This document shows, one piece after another, positions 48,826-58,627 of a DNA stretch of 64,000 bases (its first letter is position 1; every line of letters begins with the position of its first letter). The stretch is from Limnospira fusiformis SAG 85.79 (GTDB lineage: Bacteria > Cyanobacteriota > Cyanobacteriia > Cyanobacteriales > Microcoleaceae), in the NCBI RefSeq assembly GCF_012516315.1, contig NZ_CP051185.1, positions 1,663,403 to 1,727,402 on the forward strand. Direction: 5' to 3'. The translations under genes and the position numbers were made by a program. The notes beneath the pieces were generated by a model. That model searched no databases. It worked only from the letters and a program-made list of their open reading frames with translations, and was not told where the DNA came from.

Positions 48826-50946
48826 ATGAGTAACATCTGTCCATCATGTGCCTATGACAACAGCCCAGGCGATCGCTTCTGCATGGCCTGCGGAGCTACT
48901 TTAACTCCCACTAGCACCACTACTACTCCCACTAACTCAGGACTGTATTTACCCACAGGTACATGGCTAAAACAGGGCAAATACCAAATCCAAAAATTTA
49001 TAAGTCAAGGCGGTTTTGGGATTACATACAAAGGGATTTACTGCGCTAATTCTGCTACTGTAGCCATCAAAGAGTTGTGGCCAGAAAATGGATGCAGACA
49101 AGGCACATCTGTACTCTGGCCCTTATCAATTACCCCGGTTGATCGAAAGAAACAACTTCATGAGTTCCAATTAGAAGCTATTTATTTAAGTCGTTGTAAA
49201 TCTCCTCATATTGCTAAAGTTTATGATTGCTTTGAAGAAAATTCAACTATTTATATGGTGATGGAGTTTATAGAGGGTTCAACTCTATCCAATCTGTTAT
49301 TGAATAATCACCAACCCCTAGATGAGCCTCTAGTGATTAAGTATACCAAAACCGTCGCTGAAGCACTCACAATTGTTCACCAGCACAATTTATTGCATAG
49401 AGATATTAAGCCCGACAATATTATGATTGGCAGTGGCGATCGTGTCGTTTTAATTGATTTTGGAACTACCCGAGAATTTATCGCTGGAAAAACCGGAGAT
49501 ATGACCGTAATTTTAAGCAGAGGATACGCCCCATTTGAGCAGTATTCTAGCCAAGCCAAACGCTATCCCTCCACTGATATTTATGCCCTGTGTGCTTCTA
49601 TGTACGAATTATTAACAGGAAAATTACCCGCCGACTCAGCCGATCGCGCCCAAGCTATTTCTAATAACTTACCCGATCCTCTAGTTCCCCCCCGACAACT
49701 CAACCCTAATATTAGCCCCTACATTCAAAAGGTAATATTAACCGGGTTAAAATTTCGGGTAAATGAACGCATACAAACCGCCCAAGATTTTATCGATGCC
49801 CTGGATGGTAAACTGATTTCTCCGCTTCATAAAACCGCCAAAACTTGTGTTAAAAAAGGCAAGTTAACCGATGCTGTCACCGCCTATCAAAATTGTTTAA
49901 CTCAAGAACCAGACAACGCCGAAGCCCTCATAGAATTGGCGATTATATTATTATATCATCATAGCGATCGCGCTGATAGTATTGCCAGAAAAGCCCAGCA
50001 AATTAAACCCCAAGACGGTCGAATTTATGGCATTTTGGGGTTAGTTAGCTGTCGTAGCCAGCAGTGGAAACAAGCGATTCAACAATTACAGCATGGCATT
50101 AAACTTAGTCCAAAACAAGCCTGGATGCACGCTAACCTAGGTTGGGCATGGGGAAAAGAGGGAAACTGGCAAAAAGCGGATCAGACAATTCAACAAGCAT
50201 TAAACCTAGATCCTAATTCTAGTTTTGCTCTGGGGGTTAAGGCTTGGATATCTTTCCATCTTCGCCAGTGGAAAATCGTAGTTCAGGCGGGAACCCAGGG
50301 AATTTTTAAATCTCAGCAGCAGCCCTCCTCGGTGGCGATCGCCCTAAAATCCTGGCTTTATCCTCTCACAATTGCCGCTTTAGAACGAGTGACAACCAAC
50401 AAGTCTGGTGACATAACACGGCGACTGCAAGCCTTCACTCAACAAGTCCCCAATAATGCCTTGGCTTTAGGATTTAAAGCGTGGTATGAGTACCGTAAAA
50501 GTGATCATGTATCTTGTCGTCAAAGTCTCAATTTAGCAAGTCAGTGTCCGGAAATACCCGATTGGGTGATGAGAAATGGAGGTTTAATTTATGAACATCT
50601 GGGAGATTTTCAAAAAGCGGCTGATTGGTATAATAAAATATATCAAAAACAACCCAAAGATGCTTGGATTTGTTATCGTTTAGGGACAGTTTTAGCCGCC
50701 AGCGGTGAGTGGCATCAGGCGAAAAATTATTTGGAGAATGCAGTTAAATGCGATCGCAATTTGGCGGCAGCTTATCGAAATCTGGGCTGGGTTTTGTTGA
50801 ATTTGCGAACTGCAGACGGTCAAGTTAAATCGCCCCGGGAGGTCTTAGTAGCCTATCGTCAGGCTGTGACACTGTACGACCGCCAAGACCCCCAGCAAGC
50901 CCAACATTTGCGCTCAAAGTTTCAGGCTATCAATTTGCCATTATAA
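48826..50946 (+). CDS. Zinc-ribbon Ser/Thr protein kinase with TPR repeats
   Basis: A 706-residue protein. It has a zinc ribbon (CPSCAYDN...FCMACG, residues 5-22). A Hanks-type kinase domain (about 54-330) carries the glycine loop SQGGFGITYKG, catalytic Lys82 in VAIKE, HRDIKPDN (Asp193) and DFG (Asp211). All catalytic residues are present. The C-terminal 350 residues are tetratricopeptide repeats (for example KQAWMHANLGWAWGKEGNW and WICYRLGTVLAASGEW) for partner binding. It has no membrane helix. The last gene of the island, it lies 17 bp after the PP2C gene. The likely substrates are the vWA, FHA-like and GTPase-associated proteins of the same operon, by inference. Confidence 0.93.
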   Translation: MSNICPSCAYDNSPGDRFCMACGATLTPTSTTTTPTNSGLYLPTGTWLKQGKYQIQKFISQGGFGITYKGIYCANSATVAIKELWPENGCRQGTSVLWPLSITPVDRKKQLHEFQLEAIYLSRCKSPHIAKVYDCFEENSTIYMVMEFIEGSTLSNLLLNNHQPLDEPLVIKYTKTVAEALTIVHQHNLLHRDIKPDNIMIGSGDRVVLIDFGTTREFIAGKTGDMTVILSRGYAPFEQYSSQAKRYPSTDIYALCASMYELLTGKLPADSADRAQAISNNLPDPLVPPRQLNPNISPYIQKVILTGLKFRVNERIQTAQDFIDALDGKLISPLHKTAKTCVKKGKLTDAVTAYQNCLTQEPDNAEALIELAIILLYHHSDRADSIARKAQQIKPQDGRIYGILGLVSCRSQQWKQAIQQLQHGIKLSPKQAWMHANLGWAWGKEGNWQKADQTIQQALNLDPNSSFALGVKAWISFHLRQWKIVVQAGTQGIFKSQQQPSSVAIALKSWLYPLTIAALERVTTNKSGDITRRLQAFTQQVPNNALALGFKAWYEYRKSDHVSCRQSLNLASQCPEIPDWVMRNGGLIYEHLGDFQKAADWYNKIYQKQPKDAWICYRLGTVLAASGEWHQAKNYLENAVKCDRNLAAAYRNLGWVLLNLRTADGQVKSPREVLVAYRQAVTLYDRQDPQQAQHLRSKFQAINLPL

Positions 50947-50949
50947 TAA

Positions 50950-52223
50950 ATGGAAGGGGGCTCTTCCAGTGATGGTTATACTGAAAGGGTTGGTGCGAGA
51001 CGTTGAGGAGTGAAATAGGGCTGCAATGCCTGAAATAACCTCCCAGTGGGACTTCCACTCCTTGGTGGAATATAAGGGATTCGCCACCCTGACCATCCCA
51101 TAACTGTTTATATGTCCCGACGTTTGGAAAAATCCAAACAAGGCAGGGAACTCAAGGTCCTAGACAAACTGAGAAATCAGGGAGTAGAGAGTAACGGCGG
51201 TAGCCACCCCCAGTTTTGGGAATCACAACCCCAGGATTGAAGCGGGGAACGGAAGGCGTGAAGTAGAACCCACTACCAGATGCGACCACTGCCAACCACC
51301 CATGACTAAGGAAATCTGAATGTTCCGACTTGAACCATCGTCATCAGTAAGTAGCGAAATAGGTTGACACGCTGCGCTCAAAAGAGTATGGGGAAAAGTA
51401 GGAGTTTCAACTCACTACCTACACAGACCTTTAAAATTACCCCGGTGGATAGGACGAATCTAAAGATGGAATGCCCCCATAGATGGAACGTTTAAACCCC
51501 TCATTGGCTCTGCCTCACGGCAGAGCGTGAAAAGTGTAAGCGTATACCTTTAAGGGGAAAGGATGTGACTGAAAGCTAATGCCTAACTGTAATGGTTAGG
51601 ATATGCCCACTAGTCACGGTGTGGATATAGAGACTGCAATAAGTAAGAGTTTAATGGCGAAAGCGAGTTGAAAGACTAACGCAGACATATAGCTTTGAAA
51701 GTTGAAGTCATCAAGCGGGGGGTTGTAGCCCTGTTCCTACTGACAATAGGGTATCCACATCAGGAGCCGTGTGCTGGGAAACTCGCAAGCACGGTTTGGA
51801 ATTGGAGTTGGGGAAGGCAACTTCCCTTTCGACCATAACGGTATTTCTGAACATCTCCAATCGGACAAGCCCCCCAAGGGGGAGCGATCGCCCCTGTAAA
51901 TGGCTTCTACACTGACATTAGAGGCAATTGCTCAATTAAATTTTTCTAAATTTGCGTAAATTTAGTGGTTGTCGCTGATAGGTAGATAGATGATCAGCCC
52001 ACCGGATGGCCATCTCTAACTGAGGATCACTGAAATGGGAGGATCACGTTTAGAAAAGTTTACAGTAAAAAAGTAGATTTGTGTTTAATAATAAGGGGAT
52101 ACCATTAGGCGTTTAAGCATTAGGTTCAAAAGCGTAAAAGTGCCTCACCGAAATGGTTATAGATTCTATTGACCCACATTTTGTAGCACCCTTTTTTAGA
52201 ACTTTCGCTGGAGGAGGGGCGAT
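50950..52223. repeat. Dispersed repeat, copy D, interrupted by a group II intron
   Basis: The left part (50950-50992) and right part (51840-52223) together match copy B continuously, from ATGGAAGGGGG to GGGGCGAT. The intron separates GAAAGGGTTG from GGTATTTC, which are adjacent in copy B. The right part ends about 100 bp before the second cas10. One stem base of the late hairpin is altered (52154). The 50947-52322 gap holds no protein gene. Confidence 0.9.
50993..51839 (+). ncRNA. ORF-less group II intron
   Basis: An 847-nt ribozyme-type intron. It starts GTGCGAG, matching the group II 5' consensus. It ends with domain V at 51764-51797 (GAGCCGTGTGC pairing with GCACGGTTT, AGC triad present, GAAA loop, CG bulge). 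A domain VI hairpin (GGGAAG-GCAA-CTTCCC, 51811-51826) follows, with a candidate branch A seven to eight bases before the 3' end, which reads ATAAC. The middle has no reverse transcriptase frame, so it must be mobilised in trans. The boundaries are exact because the uninterrupted target exists as copy B at 22,5xx. Confidence 0.9.
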
Positions 52224-52322
52224 CAGGTTGCAATACTGGGTCACTTGGCTGCGATAATCAGCATTTTAGATGGTTTTAAGTGACATTAATACAGCGATAT
52301 AAAATGATGGGGATTGACAATA

Positions 52323-54050
52323 ATGGCTAAACTAGACTCTACCTATTATCTGGTTTTAATCGAAACATCTGGCAATCAGGGTTTCATATTTTCGACTAAC
52401 AAACTCAAAGAAAATATTGGCGCGTCTGAGGTGACATATCGAGCGGGAACTCAATGGATTCTCGAAGCCGTTGCCAAAGTCAATCAGATGCAACTGTTGT
52501 CTGTTTGGACAAATTCTCAACGCTTACGGGAGATGCTCTGCGATGAGAAGAAAAATCCACCCATTAAAAAAAATGAGTGCCAAGCTGAAATTATCATTGC
52601 CACGTCAGGAAAAGCTCTAATATTAACCAAAACCGAAGAGAAGGCACGGGAAATCATCAGCAAGGTGACAAAAAAAGCACTGGTAGAAGCACCCGGTTTA
52701 GATATTGCGGGTGTGTTTGTTACGATTGATAATTGGCAAAAAGAAAACAGTCTCGCCGAAGCAATTCGCGAAGTCCACAAATGTTTTGAAAAGACGCGAT
52801 CGCGCCGTCCGTCTCCAGAATCTCGCTTTCTTCGCCTTCCCATTATAGCGGACTGTGCGGTGAGTGGTTTACCCGCTTTCAAACTTGATAAAAACCCCGA
52901 AAACCAGCTCATTCCTATTTCTAAGGTGAGTGATGTCAAACGTGAAGCCTCTACCAAAGCAATCGAGCGTTTGCAAAACCTGGATTCACGGATCATGCGA
53001 GACATCAACAAACTAGAAAAGCTGTTCGAGCGGGAAGAAACATCTTGGTTGGCGATCGTTCATGCCGATGGTAATGGACTGGGGCAGATTTTCCTAAATT
53101 TTGAAGACTATATTGGCAAGGACAAAAGCAATCGCACCTATATTCACAAGTATCGAAAATTCTCCCTCGAACTTGATGAATGTACCGAAGCAGCTTTTAA
53201 ACAGGCAATCGAGGTGCTGCCCTCCAAAAAGGAAAACTTGCCTCTCGTGCCATTAATTGTGGGTGGCGACGATTTGACGGTGGTGTGTGATGGCTATCAC
53301 GCCCTCGAATTTACGCGAGTTTTCTTACAAGAATTTGAAAAGCAAACTCAAGAAAAATTACAGATTGCTGAAGTGGCTCAAGCAGCCTTCGGGGTGAATC
53401 GTCTTTCCGCCTGCGCGGGAATTTCCATTGTCAAGCGACATTTCCCCTTCTCGGTTGCTTATGAACTGGCGGAGAGCCTTATTAAATCCGCAAAAGATGT
53501 GAAACGCAAAGTCACCAAACCGAACTCGAATGGTAAAACGCCATTTCCATGTTCGGCGATTGATTTCCACATTCTTTATGACACCAGTGGTATCGAGTTC
53601 GACAGCATTCGCGAGAAACTCGAACGGGATTCAAATACCCGGCTTTACAACCGTCCCTATATTGTCAGCGATATGGACGATATCAGTTCAGCCGAGGGTA
53701 AAGAGTGGGCGAAAAAACATGAGTGGGAACGGCTGAGTCAGCGCGTCGATTTACTCAATCGCAAAGATTCAGAAAACAGCGATCGCCCCCCGATTTCCAG
53801 CAGTCAAAGCCATGCCATCCGTACCGCTTTGTTTATTGGTAAAGATGAAGCAGACGCTCAATATGCGCTAATCCGACAGCGATATAACCTCGATCAATTT
53901 GCTGAGAGTGAGGACAATAAATCGCTTTTCTACGAAACCACTCGGGAAAAAGACAATCGCACAGAAACCATTTATATCACGTCGTTTCTCGATGCACTCG
54001 ACGCTCAAGAATTTTTGAAGAATGAGCAAACCCATCCCTCAGAACAGTAA
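52323..54050 (+). CDS. cas10: Type III-D-variant Cas10, HD domain absent
   Basis: A 575-residue Cas10 from the ATG at 52323; a TTG nine bases upstream is also in frame. The first 150 residues form a palm-like fold without any HD nuclease motif. Residues 244-257 read IVHADGNGLGQIF, and VGGDDLTVVCDG carries the GGDD active site at about 314-317, followed by CAGISI. It should synthesise cyclic oligoadenylate when the complex binds target RNA. It is shorter than the Csm1 at 23,042 and has no CxxC zinc ribbon that I see. It heads an operon whose gene order and fusions match the III-Dv system characterised from Synechocystis. Confidence 0.88.
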   Translation: MAKLDSTYYLVLIETSGNQGFIFSTNKLKENIGASEVTYRAGTQWILEAVAKVNQMQLLSVWTNSQRLREMLCDEKKNPPIKKNECQAEIIIATSGKALILTKTEEKAREIISKVTKKALVEAPGLDIAGVFVTIDNWQKENSLAEAIREVHKCFEKTRSRRPSPESRFLRLPIIADCAVSGLPAFKLDKNPENQLIPISKVSDVKREASTKAIERLQNLDSRIMRDINKLEKLFEREETSWLAIVHADGNGLGQIFLNFEDYIGKDKSNRTYIHKYRKFSLELDECTEAAFKQAIEVLPSKKENLPLVPLIVGGDDLTVVCDGYHALEFTRVFLQEFEKQTQEKLQIAEVAQAAFGVNRLSACAGISIVKRHFPFSVAYELAESLIKSAKDVKRKVTKPNSNGKTPFPCSAIDFHILYDTSGIEFDSIREKLERDSNTRLYNRPYIVSDMDDISSAEGKEWAKKHEWERLSQRVDLLNRKDSENSDRPPISSSQSHAIRTALFIGKDEADAQYALIRQRYNLDQFAESEDNKSLFYETTREKDNRTETIYITSFLDALDAQEFLKNEQTHPSEQ

Positions 54051-54065
54051 AATGGAGAATTTCTA

Positions 54066-56501
54066 ATGAGTAACACGACCCTAACCGTACCTAACAACTT
54101 CACTTTAACCATCACGATGAAAAGTGATTGGCACGTTGGCTCCGGCTCCGGCCGAGGTGAAATTGATAGCATCGTGCAACGGGATGCCGATGGTTTACCC
54201 TACATTCCCGCGAAAAGTTTGACGGGAATTTTACGCGATGGCTGCGAACAAGTCGCCCAAGCGTTAGATGGAGGCTCGTCTGGAAAATGGAATAACTGGG
54301 TTAACTTTCTATTTGGCGATCAACCGGCTCTGGCGAAAGGTGCGATCGAAACCGAACCCCGTCCCGCCTCTCTCTCAATTCAATCGGCACATCTTGATAC
54401 AAAATTACGAGATGCTTTGTCGGAAAAACCCAAACTGCAACAGGCGATCGCATTTATTAAACCCGGCGTTTCTATTGATGGCGAAACGGGTTCGGCGAAA
54501 CCGGACTTTCTCCGCTTTGAAGAAGTGGTTCGCATGGATGCCGTGTTGAGTGCAGATTTTGAACTCAATTTTTCTGAAACGACATCCATCAAAGATCCAG
54601 CAGAACTGCAAACGGTTCAACAAGTTTGCTATGCTCTGCTTATAGCGGGGGCGAAAATGGTCGATCGCTTGGGAGGAAAGCGTCGCCGAGGGGTCGGAAC
54701 CTGTGAAATTAAAGTTGATGATAAAGAGCAAAATTGGCTGAAATGGCTGGAGACAAATCATGCCGGTATAAAGGAGCGTCCGGATTGTAAACCTGACAAA
54801 TTGCCGAGTTATACACAAACACCCAACTTAGTGCCAAATGGGATTTGGTATAAAGTTCCGCTCAAAATCGAAACGCGATCGCCCCTAGTTTTACCCTCTC
54901 GAACGGTTGGAAACGTGGTCGAATGTCTCGATTATATTCCCGGTCGCTATCTGTTACGCCACCTGCACAAAAAACTCGGGGATAAACTCAATGTCAGTCA
55001 GGCGATCGCTCAAAATCATCTCGTTATTACCAATGCCACCATTGAAATTAATGGCGTGGCGGGCCGTCCGACACCATTTTGCCTGTTTGGAGAAAAGCTC
55101 GATGGTGGCTTGGGTAAAGGCAAAAATGTCTACAACCGTTTTCAAGAACCCGAACCCAATGACACTCAATTCAAAGGAGAACGAGGCGGTTATATCGGTC
55201 AATTTAACAATTCCGAATTGCCGGAATATCAAAAAATTGATTTCGAGTTGTACACCCACAATACTATTATGGATGAAGTTCAACGTCCGACTCGCGAGGT
55301 GGGTGGTATTTACAGTTACGAAGCGATTCCCGCCGGACTCACATTTCGAGCCGAGTTGAGGATTCCCGCTAGTGTCGAAAAACATCTCGCTGAAAAAGAT
55401 AATAACTGGTTCCAGAAATTAGCCGGAAACACTCGGATTGGACAATCCAAAAAAGACCAATACGGCGCGATCGCTATTGAAGTAGAGTCTCCAACACCCA
55501 TTCAAGCAACTACAGGAAGTCAGCAGAATCTTCTTTATGTGTGGTTTGTTTCTGATGTTTTGATGCGGGGCGATCGCCTCAATCCGACCGTCGATCCTGA
55601 TGATTTCAAAAAAGCGTTGGAACGGGAGTTGAATGTCAAACTCAAAGAACGTGAAATTGACGATTTATTATCGATGATGCTGCGTCAGCGCCGGACGGAA
55701 TCCTGGCAGGTTCGCTGGGGTTTGCCTCGTCCGTCGATGGTGGGTTGGCAAGCTGGAAGTTGTATCGTTTATCATGTAACAGAAGGCTCGATCGCTCCCG
55801 AAAAAATCGCCGAATTAGAAGCGAAAGGAATAGGCGATCGCCGATCAGAAGGGTACGGACAAATTCTGTTTAACGACCCTCTATTATTGACTCAAAAACT
55901 ATCAGGTTTTACGCGCAATAATCAATTATCCCAAAATACCAAATCCAAGTCAGTCATTTTGTCTAAATCCTCCAATTCTGGTAACAACGTGAAAGTCTCA
56001 AATTCAGTTTTTGACTATGCTCGATTGATTGAAACAGCGGCATGGCGAGAAGCGATTCAAAATCAGGCTGTTGCCGTTGCTGCCAATCCTCAAAAACGAA
56101 AAGAAGTTCTCGGAATTGGCATTTCTGGCGGAGAAAGTCAGCCCCCGATGAGTCAACTGGGAGGATTGCGATCCGTGATGGGGAAATTGACCGAGCAAAA
56201 CAAGTCAAATTCCGTTACTGGGTGGATTGAGGCAATTAAAAAAGTTGAAAATCGGAAAGAAAAATGGACGGGTACGAGTCTTAATGATATCAAAGAACTT
56301 GTGACAGACTTCGATAAAATTTGGCAAATATTGGAGGTTGATAAATTATCGAAAGACTTAACTATCACTGACAATGGCAAAACCAAACTGAAAGCCGATT
56401 TATGGGCTGAAGCCGTTCGGACTTTGGTTGATGCCATGATTCGCGGCCACAAACGTGACCTAGAAAAAGAACAAAAAGAACAATCTGAGGAGGTGGCATA
56501 A
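54066..56501 (+). CDS. Cas7-Cas5-Cas11 fusion of a type III-Dv complex
   Basis: An 811-residue protein uniting three subunits that are normally separate. Residues 1-220 are a Cas7-type RAMP: DWHVGSGSGRGEID, whose Asp35 aligns with the Csm3 catalytic Asp, YIPAKSLTGILRD, and GGKRRRGVGTCEI. Residues about 255-605 are a Cas5/Csx10-like RAMP with PGRYLLRHL and the glycine-rich GIGDRRSEGYGQI. A linker (about 610-645) leads to a helical C-terminus (about 650-800) placed and shaped like Cas11. This domain order is the one I recall for the III-Dv Cas7-5-11 protein. It lies 15 bp after cas10. Confidence 0.85.
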   Translation: MSNTTLTVPNNFTLTITMKSDWHVGSGSGRGEIDSIVQRDADGLPYIPAKSLTGILRDGCEQVAQALDGGSSGKWNNWVNFLFGDQPALAKGAIETEPRPASLSIQSAHLDTKLRDALSEKPKLQQAIAFIKPGVSIDGETGSAKPDFLRFEEVVRMDAVLSADFELNFSETTSIKDPAELQTVQQVCYALLIAGAKMVDRLGGKRRRGVGTCEIKVDDKEQNWLKWLETNHAGIKERPDCKPDKLPSYTQTPNLVPNGIWYKVPLKIETRSPLVLPSRTVGNVVECLDYIPGRYLLRHLHKKLGDKLNVSQAIAQNHLVITNATIEINGVAGRPTPFCLFGEKLDGGLGKGKNVYNRFQEPEPNDTQFKGERGGYIGQFNNSELPEYQKIDFELYTHNTIMDEVQRPTREVGGIYSYEAIPAGLTFRAELRIPASVEKHLAEKDNNWFQKLAGNTRIGQSKKDQYGAIAIEVESPTPIQATTGSQQNLLYVWFVSDVLMRGDRLNPTVDPDDFKKALERELNVKLKEREIDDLLSMMLRQRRTESWQVRWGLPRPSMVGWQAGSCIVYHVTEGSIAPEKIAELEAKGIGDRRSEGYGQILFNDPLLLTQKLSGFTRNNQLSQNTKSKSVILSKSSNSGNNVKVSNSVFDYARLIETAAWREAIQNQAVAVAANPQKRKEVLGIGISGGESQPPMSQLGGLRSVMGKLTEQNKSNSVTGWIEAIKKVENRKEKWTGTSLNDIKELVTDFDKIWQILEVDKLSKDLTITDNGKTKLKADLWAEAVRTLVDAMIRGHKRDLEKEQKEQSEEVA

Positions 56502-56504
56502 ACC

Positions 56505-58052
56505 ATGGCACGAGAAATTAAAACACGCTGGAAAATTAGTGGCACATTAATAGCAAAAACCCCCATCCATGTGGGTGGTGTAGGGGGTGATGCGGATACT
56601 GATTTAGCCTTAGCGGTTAACGGTCGCGGCAACTATTACATTCCGGGGACGAGTTTGGCGGGAGCCTTTCGGGGATGGATGGATAGCTTACTCGGCGACG
56701 AGAATAAAGGACAAATCAAAGACATTTGGGGCGACCATGAAAGCGACCAACACGGCGCGAGTTTCATAATCATTGATGATGCCGAAATTACCGGGAACAA
56801 GACCATCGAAATCCGCGAAGGGGTGGGAATAAATCGCCAAACCGGAACGGCAGCCGATCGCTTTAAATACAGTCGTGCGATTTTGCCCAAAGGGGTCAAA
56901 GTTCCGCTCAATATTACATTCGATTCTCAGAATGGTGAACCTCCTGCCGAACTCTGGCAACTATTGCAAGCGATCGAACGGGGCGATATCCGCATCGGTG
57001 CAGCAAAAACCCGGGGACTCGGACGAGTTCAACTGCACAACCCGAAGATTGAAAAACAATCTCTCAACAATGCAGAGGGTTTATTTAATACCTTGATTAA
57101 TGGGGGAGAAGTTCAAAATTGGCAAGACATAAAAGCTCAACATGAATATCAATCTCCCTGTAACTTGAGCGTTGAAATTGCCTGGAAACCTCGCGATCCG
57201 GTGATGGTGAAAGCGGAGGGGGATGGAATTGCGATCGATATGCTGCCCCTGGTGAGTCAGGTGGATTCCGGCGTGCGATTCGTGATTCCCGGCAGTTCCA
57301 TTAAGGGCGTGCTTCGCGCTCACGCCGAACGCATTGTCCGCACAGTTCGTCAAATTGACATTTCCGATGTGCAGTTTGACAAACAGTTACAAGTTTCACT
57401 GGTCGATGTTTTGTTCGGCTCGGCTGAAAAGAATTTGGGTAAATCAAACAACGGAAAGTCGAAATCTAACGGACAGATCGGGATGCTTTCGATTGACGAT
57501 TGTTATGCCACAATTCCCATGTCTGAGGCTGCTTGGTCAAATGTTGAAAATGCGACCGAGATGAGCCAGAATTTAAAGAACAAATTGCAAAAGGTAGTTG
57601 GAGGTAATGGCAATCCTTACGAAAAGCTCCAACCGGCGATGCACGTTGCGGTCGATCGCTGGACGGGAGGCGCAGCGGACGGGATGCTTTACAGTGTTTT
57701 GGAACCCATTGGCGTGGAGTGGGAGGCGATCGGTTTGCAGGTGGATTTGGCGCGATTAAATAAGTATCACGAAGATTTGCTTCAACCGGCGATCGCACTG
57801 TTGCTTTTTGTGTTGCGAGACTTCGCCAACCGCAAGATTCCCATCGGTTACGGCACGAATCGCGGTATGGGAACTGTGGCGGTGACGGACATGAAATTCA
57901 ACGCCAATGGTGACATCAATAATTTACCAGGTTTAAAAGGGGAAATTTCCGTGGCATTCAATTTGTCAAATCTGGATCAAAAATTGTTGGAAAAATTGAC
58001 CCAATCATGGCAGAATTGGATTGATAAACAAACTCAGAAGGAGGTAGTATGA
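56505..58052 (+). CDS. Cas7-Cas7 tandem fusion (Cas7-2x) of a type III-Dv complex
   Basis: A 515-residue protein with two RAMP domains. The first (1-185) has TPIHVGGVGG, DTDLALA and YYIPGTSLAGAFRGW, ending AAKTRGLGRVQL. The second (220-480) has KAEGDGIAIDMLP, FVIPGSSIKGVLRAHAE and PIGYGTNRGMGTVAV. Each keeps an Asp (about 33 and 245) at the position of the Csm3 cleavage residue, so two target-RNA cuts are predicted. The gene starts 3 bp after the Cas7-5-11 stop, and its stop overlaps the Csx19 start (ATGA). Confidence 0.87.
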   Translation: MAREIKTRWKISGTLIAKTPIHVGGVGGDADTDLALAVNGRGNYYIPGTSLAGAFRGWMDSLLGDENKGQIKDIWGDHESDQHGASFIIIDDAEITGNKTIEIREGVGINRQTGTAADRFKYSRAILPKGVKVPLNITFDSQNGEPPAELWQLLQAIERGDIRIGAAKTRGLGRVQLHNPKIEKQSLNNAEGLFNTLINGGEVQNWQDIKAQHEYQSPCNLSVEIAWKPRDPVMVKAEGDGIAIDMLPLVSQVDSGVRFVIPGSSIKGVLRAHAERIVRTVRQIDISDVQFDKQLQVSLVDVLFGSAEKNLGKSNNGKSKSNGQIGMLSIDDCYATIPMSEAAWSNVENATEMSQNLKNKLQKVVGGNGNPYEKLQPAMHVAVDRWTGGAADGMLYSVLEPIGVEWEAIGLQVDLARLNKYHEDLLQPAIALLLFVLRDFANRKIPIGYGTNRGMGTVAVTDMKFNANGDINNLPGLKGEISVAFNLSNLDQKLLEKLTQSWQNWIDKQTQKEVV

Positions 58053-58627
58053 CCAATCCAAAAGACACGATATTATATACTTACAGAAGTAACCAGGATG
58101 TGACACTGGCTGAAGCAATTCAATCTTGCAGTCAATTTCTCGAAGGTGCGATCGCGCTTTTGTACTCACCGAGTAGCTGTCAGATTGCCCAACTCAGCGA
58201 GACTCAGTTTAAAGCCTCGGATGGTAAGTTGATCGCTCCCAACTCTTTAGAAGATGTTTTTGAGGCGCGAGTGTTTAATCAAAACTGCGAGTTGCGATGG
58301 TTAAACTGCGACGATGGCCAGGTAAATGCTGTCTTGTTATCAGAATCCGAAGTTAAGATTGACGCATTCTCGTTGATCGAATCGAAATCGTGTGAACCAC
58401 TCAAACAACAATACTTACTCTGGGGAGAAGCAACTCATACTGTCACAACTCAAGGCTGGCAACGGCTGGCAGAAGCCCGGATTGGTAAATTGGATATTCC
58501 TTTAGATGGGAAGCTGAAGGAAAAGCAGCGAGTTTACCTTTGTTCTCTGGAGTATTTCGCTGAGATTGACGATTTTGGAAATTTTGCAGTTGTTGACGAA
58601 CGTTTAGTTAAATTGGAGGCAAAATGA
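58049..58627 (+). CDS. csx19: Csx19-type CRISPR-associated protein
   Basis: A 192-residue protein matching the Csx19 pattern I know from III-D loci: an N-terminal alpha/beta part, then the conserved YLLWGE...GWQRLAEARIGKLDIPL segment (residues about 130-160). It ends YLCSLEYFAEIDDFGNFAVVDERLVKLE. Csx19 is a structural subunit of the III-Dv effector. Start and stop overlap both neighbours by four bases, showing tight coupling. No catalytic motif is visible. Confidence 0.85.
   Translation: MTNPKDTILYTYRSNQDVTLAEAIQSCSQFLEGAIALLYSPSSCQIAQLSETQFKASDGKLIAPNSLEDVFEARVFNQNCELRWLNCDDGQVNAVLLSESEVKIDAFSLIESKSCEPLKQQYLLWGEATHTVTTQGWQRLAEARIGKLDIPLDGKLKEKQRVYLCSLEYFAEIDDFGNFAVVDERLVKLEAK

Noticed and set aside
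51118..51240. Short frame MSRRLEKSKQGREL as an intron-encoded protein
   Set aside because: It is only about 40 codons, lies in the domain I region and has no reverse-transcriptase motif.
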